Source: an uncultured Clostridia bacterium
GTDB lineage: Bacteria > Bacillota > Clostridia > Lachnospirales > CAG-274
Direction: 5' to 3'
Length of the DNA: 64,000 nucleotides
Assembly: GCA_944384235.1 (NCBI GenBank)
Contig: CALWSP010000020.1
Location: 1-64,000 of the forward strand
Each line of letters begins with the position of its first letter. Positions within the stretch are counted from its first letter, which is position 1. The translations under genes were made by a program, and so were the position numbers. Under the pieces are notes generated by a model, which saw nothing but the letters and a program-made list of their open reading frames with translations, was not told where the DNA came from and ran no database searches. Shown one piece after another: positions 9,201-17,900 of this stretch.

Positions 9201-9403
9201 TGGGTATTGTTATTGTATTTGGTCTTACAATTGGTACAATTATTACACTTATATTTATACCTGTTCTTTATTCTATTATTAATTCTATAAAGTTAAGATT
9301 AAGAAAAAAGAATATGAGGTATGTATCTGACAAAGACAACAATAGAAAAATGAAAAGAGATGCAAAAAAAGCATTTAAAAAAGGAGAGGAAATAAATGAA
9401 TAA
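6239..9403 (+). CDS. RND-family efflux transporter (HAE1/AcrB-like)
   Basis: A 1054-residue proton-driven exporter of usual RND length. There is one N-terminal membrane helix, a large extracytoplasmic loop, a block of helices at about residues 330-480, a second large loop and a final helix block at about 850-1020. The TM4 motif reads GMLVDNSIVVLENI, so the first of the two Asp residues of the AcrB pair is kept and the second is Asn, which I recall as common in Firmicute RND pumps. The C-terminal tail is lysine-rich. It is coupled to the adaptor gene before it and overlaps the TolC-like gene after it by 8 bases. The substrate cannot be told; control by the adjacent MarR protein suggests toxic organic compounds, drugs or bile-like molecules. 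Confidence 0.95.
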   Translation: MIKICIKRTVTVIMMTMVVLLAGTLGYNSLELAMTPNIDLPVALINCNYTGAAPEEMEELITKPIEESMSTLTGVDTITSSSSSGSSIVVIQFVDGTDIDVITNDMRDKLDRIKGMLPEDATDPLIMKMDMNSTTISVGITSDKYDVDTLYNLLDENVTSNFERIDGVSSVSLSGGSEEEVRIIVDQNKMENYGITMGSITQALAAENKNLPSGSLKQGDIDISLRTVGEFETIEDIKNTFITTSSGNKVMVKDVANVKKVKKEKTSKSLINGKEGCTYSLSKQSDANIVTVSESIVQAMNKLQAQYPDFKFTLLTDTADYIKLSISNMVSSAFQAAILAVIVLLVMLRSVKMSFIIAVSIPTSIMATFGLMYISGMSLNMMSLGGVVIAIGMLVDNSIVVLENIFKKKDEGMSGPDAAYYGTSEVAMAITASTLTTVAVFIPLVFIKGTIGQLMKEISYTVCFALGASLLVALTFVPMAAAVLMRQEEKARGNGFIGKIFNKLDVIVGTFLDKMDLGYSNFIKKCLGHRIITVIAVFIAFVASLLCVPLVGSDLMASSDEGSVSIKATLPNGTDYETAEKMLDNILAKVGDVEEMVKMDANIGGGSFFSTGTSININYDVGDREDRNRSSKEIAEDIESRLQNIAGCEITVSDSSNAMGSLGGSGFELQIRGDDNDKLKEISDEIIAEIKKIPNVKDVESSLDDSSTEATIVINRAKASQYGLTTQSIASAISSANSGSVATEYKTDGTEIDVRIMYPDEDVEYVKDLNSLSITNNAGVVIPLTEVASIEMGEGALSITRENMQKYIEISGEIPGMDSASQQAQVQKVLDNYVFPDGYSYKFGGMMEKMAETFASLFTCMVVAILLIYMVMASQFESFVYPFIIMFSMPLAITGGIFGLLITGQNLTSTAYMGLIMLVGMVVNNGIVLVDYTNQLLERDKKTSVNEALMMAGRSRLRPILMTTLTTVLGMLPVALALDSGMETNQSMGIVIVFGLTIGTIITLIFIPVLYSIINSIKLRLRKKNMRYVSDKDNNRKMKRDAKKAFKKGEEINE

Positions 9404-10550
9404 AAAAAGAGCTATTTGTGGTTTAATTGCTGTTATGATGTTGACACCAGTTTATGCAAACGCTGGTATGTTAGGAACTGTAAAAGGTGCTCAAAGCAAA
9501 GACACAAAAATTCTTGGAAGCACTGTTAGCGGAACTAACTACAACCAGTTACTTACGGAAGAAGATTTAACTGTTGAAATGGCTATTGATGAGGCTATTA
9601 AGTACAGCAGGGACATTAAAAACCTTGAAGAAAATGTTGAAATCCTTGAAGATACTATGAGAGAGGTTCATAGTTATTGGGAGGTTGCAAGCGATTACAG
9701 CACAAACCATTCTTTAGCTGTTCAGCTTAGACAGCTTACAATTAACCTTTCTAGTTTTAGCGACAACCAAGAAAAAGCTAAGGAAAAGATTGCATACAAT
9801 GTTAAAAATATATTCTATGCTATTGACACATTAGAAAAGAGTTTAGATATTTACGACAAACAACTTGATTTAAGCAAAAGAAACCTTGTTGTTTACGAAA
9901 CTATGTTAAATCTTGGAAAGATAAGCCAAGTAGACTACAACAACTACAAGTATGAATATGACAAGCTTGTTTCTGACAGAGCTAATGTTGAAAACCAAAT
10001 TAATTCTACTTTTAGAACTTTAAACCAATTAATGGGCAAAGACATTAACCAAAAGTACAACATTATAGTTGATGATGTTGATTTTGTAGATATGGGTAAG
10101 GTTGATGTTTCTTACGAAATTAACAAAAGTTTAGAAACAAACCAAACTGTTAAATCTGCAAAAGATGCTTATTATATTGCTGATTATGACATTAAGTCTT
10201 ATGTTGATGGACCTAATGTTAGCGCTGACAGAAAAGAAAAAGAGGCTAAGAGAAACCAAGCTCAAAGAACTTTAGAAGACACTAAAACTAGTTTAAAAAA
10301 CCAAATGACTTCTCTTTATGAAAACATTATGGACAGTGAAAGAGTTTACAAAGAAAACGAAAGTAAACTTAATTTATTAAACGAACAGCTAAAGGTTAAA
10401 GAAGTTCAGTTTAGTTTAGGTAAAATTACTCAGCTTGAGTTAGACAGCCACAAGTTATCTATTGAAAGTTTAAAATTAACTATGGAGTCAAGTGCAAAAA
10501 ACCATCAATTAAGTGTTGAACAATTTAAAAACTCTGATTTATTAATGTAG
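9396..10550 (+). CDS. TolC-like outer-channel family protein, apparently without a beta-barrel
   Basis: A 384-residue exported protein with a signal peptide (AVMMLTPVYANAG). The sequence shows the family's first conserved segment (LTVEMAIDEAIKYS, about residue 53) and two long coiled-coil halves, about 75-215 and 260-380, each containing the LGKISQVDYNNYK or LGKITQLELDSHK turn typical of TolC repeats. The usual protein has about 420-480 residues with beta-strand insertions in each half. Here the joins look too short and too charged for membrane strands. It closes the adaptor-pump-channel operon and is followed by a terminator. It probably forms a periplasm-like coiled-coil conduit in the cell wall rather than an outer-membrane pore. 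Confidence 0.82.
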   Translation: MNKKRAICGLIAVMMLTPVYANAGMLGTVKGAQSKDTKILGSTVSGTNYNQLLTEEDLTVEMAIDEAIKYSRDIKNLEENVEILEDTMREVHSYWEVASDYSTNHSLAVQLRQLTINLSSFSDNQEKAKEKIAYNVKNIFYAIDTLEKSLDIYDKQLDLSKRNLVVYETMLNLGKISQVDYNNYKYEYDKLVSDRANVENQINSTFRTLNQLMGKDINQKYNIIVDDVDFVDMGKVDVSYEINKSLETNQTVKSAKDAYYIADYDIKSYVDGPNVSADRKEKEAKRNQAQRTLEDTKTSLKNQMTSLYENIMDSERVYKENESKLNLLNEQLKVKEVQFSLGKITQLELDSHKLSIESLKLTMESSAKNHQLSVEQFKNSDLLM

Positions 10551-10556
10551 TTACAA

Positions 10557-10584
10557 AAAATACTCCTATTAGGAGTATTTTTTT
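10557..10584 (+). terminator. Terminator of the efflux operon
   Basis: An A-rich and ACTCC arm pairs with GGAGTATTTT around a short loop, followed by T residues, directly after the TolC-like gene. Confidence 0.85.
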
Positions 10585-10585
10585 G

Positions 10586-10614
10586 TTGAAATTGTATTTG
10601 TATTAGGTTATACT
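10586..10614 (+). promoter_or_regulatory. Promoter of the unknown/MBL/Cys-rich gene group
   Basis: TTGAAA at 10586-10591 and TATACT at 10609-10614, 17 bases apart, 26 bases before the next start codon. Confidence 0.65.
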
Positions 10615-10639
10615 ATATTAAAGTGGTGGAGGTGAGTTT

Positions 10640-11083
10640 ATGATTAAGTTTGTTATTTCTCCAGAGTATTTTGGTAGTAATGACAGCAAGAATAAAATTA
10701 AAAAGCAATTAAATGATTTAGGTGCTCATAACGTGGAAATTGACGAGGCAACTGGTTTTGTGTCTGCAGTTATGAATTTTAACTGTTACGAAGAATTTTT
10801 ATTAGGCTTAAAAAGAAAAATTGAGGAAAAGGCTAAAGAGCTTACAAAAGGAGCAGTTAAAGAAATTAAATTTAATCCTGATTACACTGTTTTTAAAATA
10901 TACGGGAATAGAATAAAGGAAGTTGAAAAGAAAAACATTGCTATTGAGTTATTTTTAACTAGCTCAACTTATCAAGTTTTAAGCGGTGTTCCGCAACCTG
11001 AAGTTTCTATGTGTTTTGAATTTTACAACAGTGAAGGCAAATTATTAAAGAAAATAGATTCAGAGGAGTTAATTAATGTTTAA
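10640..11083 (+). CDS. Protein of unknown function
   Basis: A 147-residue soluble protein with a good start (GGTGGAGGTGA upstream). It has no signal peptide, no cysteine pairs and no motif I recognise. It overlaps the start of the following metallo-beta-lactamase gene by 8 bases, so the two are likely translated together and may work together. Confidence 0.75.
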   Translation: MIKFVISPEYFGSNDSKNKIKKQLNDLGAHNVEIDEATGFVSAVMNFNCYEEFLLGLKRKIEEKAKELTKGAVKEIKFNPDYTVFKIYGNRIKEVEKKNIAIELFLTSSTYQVLSGVPQPEVSMCFEFYNSEGKLLKKIDSEELINV

Positions 11084-12221
11084 GTTTAGATTTATTTTTA
11101 TTTTATGTTTAAGTTTTTTATTTGGCTGTGTTGAAGTTTCTGACGCTTCTGTTACAAATAGTAGCGGTTTAAACAAGGTTCATTTTATTGATGTTGGGCA
11201 AGGCGACAGTGTTTTAGTTGAAAGCAACGGGCAGTTTATGCTTATTGACGCTGGCGAAGTTGACAAAGGAGGCGTTGTTTCTAATTATTTAAACAGTGTA
11301 GGGGTTAAAAGCCTTAAATATGTTGTTGCTACTCACCCACATTCAGACCATATTGGTGGTTTACCTGATGTTTTAAACAACTTTAAGGTTGAAAATGTTA
11401 TTATGCCAAACGCTACTGCAAGCACTAAGATTTTTGAGAAGTTATTAGATGCTATTGAAAACAACAACATTAATGTTATTGAGGGCAAAGCTGGGTATAA
11501 TTTTAAGATGGGTGATTTTGATTGCAATATTGTTGGACCTAGTAAAATTGTTGAAGATGCTAACAACAATTCTGTTGTTATGAAAGTTAAATTTGGCTCT
11601 GACAGTTTCTTATTTACTGGAGATTGCAGTAAAGAGGAAGAAAGAGATATTTTAAGCAAAGGTTACGACATTAAAGCTGAAATTTTAAAGGTTGGACACC
11701 ACGGAAGTACTACATCTAACACAAAGGAATTTATAGATGCAGTTAACCCAAGCATTGCCATAATTAGTTGCGGAAAGAACAATGACTATGGACACCCTCA
11801 CAAAGAAGTTGTTAACAGATTAGAGAGCAAAAACATAAATATTTACAGAACTGATTTACTTGGAAGTATTGTTGTTGAGTGCAGTGGCAATGGTGTTAAA
11901 TTAAATGATAGCAGTGTGAATTTAAACAAGAACAGTAATAGCGTTGAAAAGGAAGAAACATCTATTAAAAAAGAAGATAGTGTTGCAAACAGCACTCAAA
12001 ACAGTAGTTCAAAGAAGGAAAGTAGTGTTGAAAAAAGTCAAAGTGAAAATGTTAAAGTTAGCAACTTTGTGTTAAACACAAATTCTAAAAAATTTCACAA
12101 AGAAGATTGTTCTGGTGTTAAGGCAATAAGCTCAAAAAACAAGGAAACATTTAAAGGAAGTGCTAAAGATTTAATTAGCAAAGGATATGAGCCTTGCAAA
12201 ATATGTAAGCCAGAAAATTAA
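11076..12221 (+). CDS. Secreted MBL-fold lipoprotein, ComEC C-terminal-domain-like
   Basis: A 381-residue lipoprotein (lipobox LFGC, Cys 18). The core has the metallo-beta-lactamase fold as seen in the extracellular part of the DNA uptake protein ComEC: HFIDVGQGDSVLVES, the metal motif THPHSDHIGG (about residues 87-96), FTGDC and VGHHGSTTSN, and the late GHPHKEVVNRL. A Ser/Lys/Glu linker (about 285-325) leads to a C-terminal Ada-like metal-binding segment, FHKEDC and later CKIC, close to the end. Proteins of this make-up are usually called ComEC/Rec2-related hydrolases; a nuclease or phosphodiesterase role at the cell surface is likely but not proven. Confidence 0.88.
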   Translation: MFKFRFIFILCLSFLFGCVEVSDASVTNSSGLNKVHFIDVGQGDSVLVESNGQFMLIDAGEVDKGGVVSNYLNSVGVKSLKYVVATHPHSDHIGGLPDVLNNFKVENVIMPNATASTKIFEKLLDAIENNNINVIEGKAGYNFKMGDFDCNIVGPSKIVEDANNNSVVMKVKFGSDSFLFTGDCSKEEERDILSKGYDIKAEILKVGHHGSTTSNTKEFIDAVNPSIAIISCGKNNDYGHPHKEVVNRLESKNINIYRTDLLGSIVVECSGNGVKLNDSSVNLNKNSNSVEKEETSIKKEDSVANSTQNSSSKKESSVEKSQSENVKVSNFVLNTNSKKFHKEDCSGVKAISSKNKETFKGSAKDLISKGYEPCKICKPEN

Positions 12222-12234
12222 ATAGAGGTGAAAA

Positions 12235-12486
12235 ATGAAAAATTCGTATAAGTTCTTTTCTAACAAAGAATGTGAATACTACCCTTGTCATAAAGATTTT
12301 AAAGGGGATTTTAATTGTTTATTTTGTTATTGTCCTTTTTATTTATGGGAAGAATGTTTAGGTAACCCTAAATTTATTGAACACAATGGAAAGAAGATAA
12401 AGGATTGTTCTTTTTGCAAGCTACCTCACATAGCTGAAAATTATGATATGATTATTGAAACTATTATGAAAAGAGCCAAAGAGTAG
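12235..12486 (+). CDS. Cysteine-rich small domain protein (zinc-finger-like)
   Basis: An 83-residue protein with eight cysteines at 13, 18, 28, 31, 33, 41, 58 and 61, arranged like the cysteine-rich small domain family (PF04071 type), which is often found with cobalamin or metal genes. A GAGGTG precedes the ATG. It follows the MBL gene by 13 bases and is probably in its operon. The cysteine pattern suggests a metal-binding role; the function is unknown. Confidence 0.82.
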   Translation: MKNSYKFFSNKECEYYPCHKDFKGDFNCLFCYCPFYLWEECLGNPKFIEHNGKKIKDCSFCKLPHIAENYDMIIETIMKRAKE

Positions 12487-12546
12487 GTTTTAAAAAGGAA
12501 TAAATAGAATTGTCTTAAAAAAATGAAGTCAAATGCAAATAAAATG

Positions 12547-12575
12547 TTGTAAAATTGATTAAAATAGTGTATAAT
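12547..12575 (+). promoter_or_regulatory. Promoter of the amino acid ABC transporter operon
   Basis: TTGTAA at 12547-12552 and TATAAT at 12570-12575, spaced 17 bases, 41 bases before the start codon. Confidence 0.7.
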
Positions 12576-12616
12576 GTTAAGAGAATGTTATGATTAAAGA
12601 AATAGGAGGTTCGATT

Positions 12617-13387
12617 ATGAAAAAATTTATTGCAATGTTAATGTCTGCTTTAATGGTTGCAGGCTTTACTGGTTGTGGTAGCAATGGTGGGGAGAATGTA
12701 TCAGCAGATGCAGACAAGGTTTATGCTATTGGTACAGACACAACTTTTGCTCCATTTGAGTTCCAAAACAAAGATGGTGAAATGGTTGGTATTGATATGG
12801 AGTTATTAGCAGCTATTGCTGAGGTTGAAGGTTTTAAATATGAAGTTACTCCATATGGTTTTGATGCTGCTGTTCAAGCTTTAGAAGCTCAGCAAGTTGA
12901 CGGCGTTATTGCTGGAATGAGTATTACTGAAAAGAGAAAAGAAAGTTTTGATTTTTCTGACCCATATTTTGATAGTGGTGTTATTATGGGTGTTGCAGAT
13001 AGCAACGACACAATTAAAGGTTATGAAGATTTAAAAGGTCAAAAAGTTGCTGTTAAAAGCGGTACAGAAGGTTTAGCATTTGCTAACCAAATTAAAGACC
13101 AGTATGGTTTTGAAACTGTTGTTTTTGAAGATTCTGCAACTATGTATGAAGATGTTAAGCTTGGCAACACAGTTGCTTGTTTTGAGGACTATCCTGTTCT
13201 TGGTTATGCTATTAACCAGGGCATTGGTTTAAAGACTGTTACTGAAAAAGAAGCTGGTAACAGCTATGGTTTTGCTGTTGCTAAAGGACAAAATCAAGAG
13301 TTAATTCAAAAGTTTAACTCTGGTCTTGCTAAGATTAAAGAAAATGGCAAGTACCAAGAAATTTTAGACAAGTACATTGCAAATTAA
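12617..13387 (+). CDS. Polar amino acid ABC transporter substrate-binding lipoprotein
   Basis: A 256-residue family 3 extracellular solute-binding protein that captures an amino acid at the cell surface. Signal peptide with lipobox FTGC (Cys 20). The mature part has the family marks FAPFEFQNKDGEMVGIDMELL, then SITEKRKESFDFSDPYF and a C-terminal NSGLAKIKENGKYQEILDKY. The frame extends 27 bases upstream, but AGGAGG at 12604-12609 sets ATG 12617. It is first in a three-gene transporter operon. The ligand cannot be fixed from sequence; glutamine, cystine and histidine are all possible. Confidence 0.93.
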   Translation: MKKFIAMLMSALMVAGFTGCGSNGGENVSADADKVYAIGTDTTFAPFEFQNKDGEMVGIDMELLAAIAEVEGFKYEVTPYGFDAAVQALEAQQVDGVIAGMSITEKRKESFDFSDPYFDSGVIMGVADSNDTIKGYEDLKGQKVAVKSGTEGLAFANQIKDQYGFETVVFEDSATMYEDVKLGNTVACFEDYPVLGYAINQGIGLKTVTEKEAGNSYGFAVAKGQNQELIQKFNSGLAKIKENGKYQEILDKYIAN

Positions 13388-13398
13388 GGAGCAATTTT

Positions 13399-14079
13399 AT
13401 GAACTTTATAGACATATTAAAAGATTATTGGCCTATGCTTTTAGAAGCAGCCTTTATGACCATAAAGCTAACTATTATTACGTTGCCGTTTGCTTTAATT
13501 CTTGGTCTTTTAGCTTGTCTTTGTGGAATGACTAAGCATTTTAAATTTATTAATGTTATTTATTTAAACATTGTTAGAGGCACTCCAATTCTTGTTCAAG
13601 TGTTTTTTATATATTTTGGTATACCATCTGTTATGAAAGAGCTTTTTAATATGCCATTTAAATTTACTGCAATTACAGCAGGTGTTATTACTCTTAGCTT
13701 AAATGCAGGTGCTTATCTTTCAGAGATTTTTAGAAGTGGTATTCAAGCTGTGAACAAAGGGCAGATGGAGGCCGCTAGAAGTTTAGGTTTGCCATACCAC
13801 AAGGCTATGACTAAGGTTATTTTACCTCAAGCTTTTAGAATTGTTGTTCCATCTGTTGTGAACCAATTTATTATTACTTTAAAAGATACATCAATTATTT
13901 CTGTTATTGGTTTAACAGAATTAACTTTCCAAGGTAAACAAATTGTTGCTACTACATACAAGGCGTTTTATGTTTGGATAATGGTTGGTATTATTTATTT
14001 TGTTATTATTTATTTATTGACTAAGCTTTCTAAATTTATGGAAAGGAGGTTGTCAAATGATAAAGGTAAAGGTAAGTAA
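13399..14079 (+). CDS. Amino acid ABC transporter permease (HisM/GlnP type)
   Basis: A 226-residue inner-membrane permease with about five helices. The coupling loop that touches the ATPase is [21 protein letters not shown] near residues 120-140. It lies 11 bases after the binding protein gene and overlaps the ATPase gene by 23 bases, so the ATPase start lies in its coding end. A single permease implies a homodimer. Confidence 0.94.
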   Translation: MNFIDILKDYWPMLLEAAFMTIKLTIITLPFALILGLLACLCGMTKHFKFINVIYLNIVRGTPILVQVFFIYFGIPSVMKELFNMPFKFTAITAGVITLSLNAGAYLSEIFRSGIQAVNKGQMEAARSLGLPYHKAMTKVILPQAFRIVVPSVVNQFIITLKDTSIISVIGLTELTFQGKQIVATTYKAFYVWIMVGIIYFVIIYLLTKLSKFMERRLSNDKGKGK

Positions 14080-14785
14080 CCTTAAGAAAAACTATGGAGA
14101 TTTGACTGTTCTTAAAGACATTAACATTGAGGTTCACGAGGGCGAGGTTGTTTGTTTAATTGGTCCATCTGGTTCTGGTAAAAGCACGTTTTTAAGATGT
14201 ATAAACCAGTTAGAAGTTGCAACAGATGGTAGCATTATTGTTGACGATGTTGAAATTACTGACAAGAAAAACGATATTAACAAGTTAAGAGAAAATGTTG
14301 GTATGGTTTTTCAGCAGTTTAACCTTTTTCCTCACTTAACTGTTTTACAAAACATTACTATGGCTCCTATTGAGCTTAAGAAAATGAATAAAGCTCAAGC
14401 CGAGGAAAAAGCTATTGAGCTTCTTGAAAAAGTGGGGCTTGCTGACAAAAAAGACGTTTATCCGACACAGCTTTCTGGCGGACAGCAACAGAGAGTTGCT
14501 ATTGTTAGAGCTTTAGCTATGAATCCAGATTTAATGCTTTTTGACGAGCCAACATCAGCACTTGACCCAGAAATGGTTGGGGAAGTTCTTGATGTTATGA
14601 AAGACCTTGCTAAGCAAAAAATGACTATGATTGTTGTTACTCACGAAATGGGTTTTGCTAGAGAGGTTTCAGACAGAGTGTTGTTTATGGACGGAGGATA
14701 TGTTGTTGAAGAAGGGTCACCTGAGGATATATTTACTAACCCTAAAAATCCTAGAACAATTTCTTTTTTAAACAAGGTTTTATAA
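14057..14785 (+). CDS. Amino acid ABC transporter ATP-binding protein
   Basis: A 242-residue ATPase that powers uptake. Walker [10 protein letters not shown] at residues 36-44, Q-loop [13 protein letters not shown], signature LSGGQQQR, Walker [14 protein letters not shown] and switch histidine in VVTHEMGF are all present, as in the GlnQ group. AAAGGAGG at 14042-14049, inside the permease gene, sets the start. It ends the operon before a terminator. Confidence 0.95.
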   Translation: MIKVKVSNLKKNYGDLTVLKDINIEVHEGEVVCLIGPSGSGKSTFLRCINQLEVATDGSIIVDDVEITDKKNDINKLRENVGMVFQQFNLFPHLTVLQNITMAPIELKKMNKAQAEEKAIELLEKVGLADKKDVYPTQLSGGQQQRVAIVRALAMNPDLMLFDEPTSALDPEMVGEVLDVMKDLAKQKMTMIVVTHEMGFAREVSDRVLFMDGGYVVEEGSPEDIFTNPKNPRTISFLNKVL

Positions 14786-14794
14786 TTTAGGTTT

Positions 14795-14824
14795 AAGGAA
14801 TACATTATGTGTATTCCTTTTTTT
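14795..14824 (+). terminator. Terminator of the ABC transporter operon
   Basis: AAGGAATACA (14795-14804) pairs perfectly with 14810-14819 around a 5-base loop, followed by T residues. Confidence 0.88.
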
Positions 14825-14841
14825 ATTTGATAATTATATTG

Positions 14842-14870
14842 TTGACTTATGAATATAATTGTAATATAAT
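14842..14870 (+). promoter_or_regulatory. Promoter of the giant pilin/minor pilin operon
   Basis: TTGACT at 14842-14847 and TATAAT at 14865-14870 with a 17-base spacer. Transcription would start near 14877, which rules out the upstream in-frame start codons at 14809 and 14875. Confidence 0.75.
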
Positions 14871-14922
14871 TAGTATGTTAAAGTGTAGGCAAAATATGAT
14901 TTTGACAGGGCTTGGTGAGAGT

Positions 14923-17900
14923 ATGGATTGGAAAAATAAAAGAGGTTATACACTAATAGAATTAACTATTGTTATGGCACTTATGCTTGTGCTATTTACT
15001 ATGCTTAGTGTAGGTGTTTTAAGTTTTTTAAATCATTCAGAAAAAACACATAATGATGAATATGCTAAAATTATTTTTTCTAGCGTTCAAAATGCTTTAA
15101 TTGATAAAAAAAATAACGGTAGCCTTTTAGAGTTAAGAGATGATATTATGGCAAATTGTGATGGTGTTCCTTTGCCTATATACAAAGGTGGCGTTATTTC
15201 AAACGAAGTTAGAGATATGTATTCAAGGCTTTTTGCAATTAATATTGGACCTAACAAGGTTACTGAAAGGGACGAAAAGGCTAGAGAAATATTAAAGGAT
15301 TTAGTTAGTGACAGAATGTATGATAGCGAAATGTGGAAAGGGGCTGTTTGTGTTGAACTTGACCCATCAGATGGAGTTGTTAAAGCTGTTTGGTACAGCA
15401 AGACTGGAAAAGAGTTATCATATAGCAGAGAGGATTTAGAAAACAGAGTTATAAAAATTGGCGATTTTACTAAAGATTTTAAGGAAAGTGCCATTGGTTA
15501 TTATGGAGTTGATGAACTTTCGGATTCGATTCCTGTTGATTTAGGCAGGCCAAAAGTTGAAAATGCTAAAATTACAAATGGCGATGTTTTAGATATTAGT
15601 TGGAACTTAGACAACGAATTTGCTTTTTATGTTAGAAAGTTAGATTATGAAATTAATATATTTAACGAAAGCAACAAGCCGTTAATTAACTTAATTATTG
15701 ACGGAGAAAATTTACAAATTGGAAGCCAAAGTGAGATGAAGTTTATAGATGCTAAAATTTCTACTTACGATAGCAGTGGAAACTTAACATCAAGTGGAGA
15801 GAGTATACCAGTTTTATCTTACATTGGAAGAAACAAAAACGATATACATATTGTTTTAGATGCTATTGATTTAAATGCTGAAAATGTTATTAACCAATTT
15901 AGAAGCGACAAAACTAATGTTGATTATGTTCAAAAACTTAAAAAATCTACTAGTATAATGAAATTTGTTGAGCTATATAATTTTGATATTAAAGGGCAGA
16001 TAAAGGCTGAAATTAAAGCTAGTGATTTAAGCTCAAGTAGCGACACAAAAGTTACAAATTTAGCTAGTGTTATTGCAAACAAAGTTGAGGGTGAGAAAGT
16101 TTTTGAAATTAGCAATGCAAGGCATTTATTTAACATTAGATTTATTGAAAACAGTTTTTCAGGAATTGAAGGTATAACTTACAATCAAGTAGAGGACTTT
16201 GAATGGGGAAAGAAAGACTTTATTTTTAACACTTTAGAGGGTAGCACAAATACATATAAATTTACTCCAATTGAAAAGTTAAACAGCAAACATAGTTATA
16301 ACGGAAACAACAAGAAAATAGAAAACTTAGTTATTAGCGAAGATAGAAACGAAGTTGCTTTATTTAGAGAAAACAGTGGTAGCATTTCAAATATAGTAAT
16401 TGAAAAAGCCGTAGTTTATGGAAAGGAAAATGTTGCTATATTATGTGCTAAAAACAATGGTGAAATTAAAAACATTGTTACTAGCGGAAATGTTAGCGGC
16501 GAAAAGTATGTTGCAGGTATTATAGCCACAACTAGCGGAGGAAATAGAAAGTATAGCGAGTTGAAAAACGACGCTAATGTTACTGGATACGAATTTGTTG
16601 GCGGTGTTATTTCTGATTTAAAAGATTGCGAAGTTGAAAACAGTAGCAACACTGGTTTAGTTAGAGGACTTAAAAAAGAAGGTGTTACAAGCCAATATAT
16701 TGGCGGTATTACTGGATACAGCGACAGTAGTGTTATTAAAAATTGTGTTGTTGAGCCAAGCCAAGATAATTTTAAATTGCCAGAAAACATTTTAGATTAT
16801 ATGGTTGGAAACAATGTTGGTGGCGTAGCTGGTTACAGCAAAAACAGTAGTTTTGAAAACTGTGAAAACAAAGGCGGGTATGTATTTGGTGAAAGTTATG
16901 TTGGTGGAATTATTGGTAGAGCAGAGGGTGAGTTAGTTTTAAATGGAAATGGCAAAGAAAACAACTCTACTGTTGTTGGTAGCCAATATGTAGGTGGCAT
17001 TATTTCAGAAATTAATGAAAAATCTAGTTTAAAAAATTGGGTGAACAAAGGGTTAGTATTTTCTACAAACGGCTATTGTGGTGGCATAGCAGGCTTTAAC
17101 AAAGGAAAGGTTGAAAATTGTTATGTTAAGATGGATAATCACGAAGATGGTTTGGTGGAAAAACGCGAAGAAAACAAAGCCTTTTATTATTACTTAACAG
17201 AAAATAAAGTTTCATTATCTGAAATTACTAAAGAGGCTGACTATGTAGGCGGCGTGGTTGGTTACAATGGTGGTGAAGTATTAATTGAAAGTGAAATTTT
17301 ATCGCCAATTGTTATTGGAAGAAACTATTTAGGTGGAGTAGTTGGATACAACTTAGGAAAAGTAAGTTTAAAAAATGTTACTGAGCCAATTATTTCGGGC
17401 AGCAACTTTATTGGTGGCGTTTTTGGATTTAACGGAGATATTAATTCTATTAATGGTATAAAAATAAGCAATTTAGATATTAACAGCAACGATGGAAATT
17501 TTGTTGGAGGTTATATTGGAGCAAATATAATATCTAGTTTAAATTCTAAAGATGTTGAAAACGAAAACTTAACTATTTCTGGAGGCAACATAAAAGCTAA
17601 AGGGAATTATGTTGCAGGTGTTATTGGATACAACAGCGTAGTTGAGGAAAAAGACATAGAAGCATATGTTAAAAACATTTTAAGTGCGATTAAAGACGGC
17701 AAGGAATTTGATGAAAAAAGTGTTAATTCAGGTTCAATGATTTTTAAAAATGCTAAAATTAACGTTGATAGTGTTGAGGGTGGCAGGTTTGTTGGTGGTA
17801 TTATAGGTAAGAATACAGATAATACTCACACTATTCTTAACAAAATTAATGGTGAAATTGGCAAAATAAAGGGTAACGATTTTATTGAAGTTGAAGGCAA

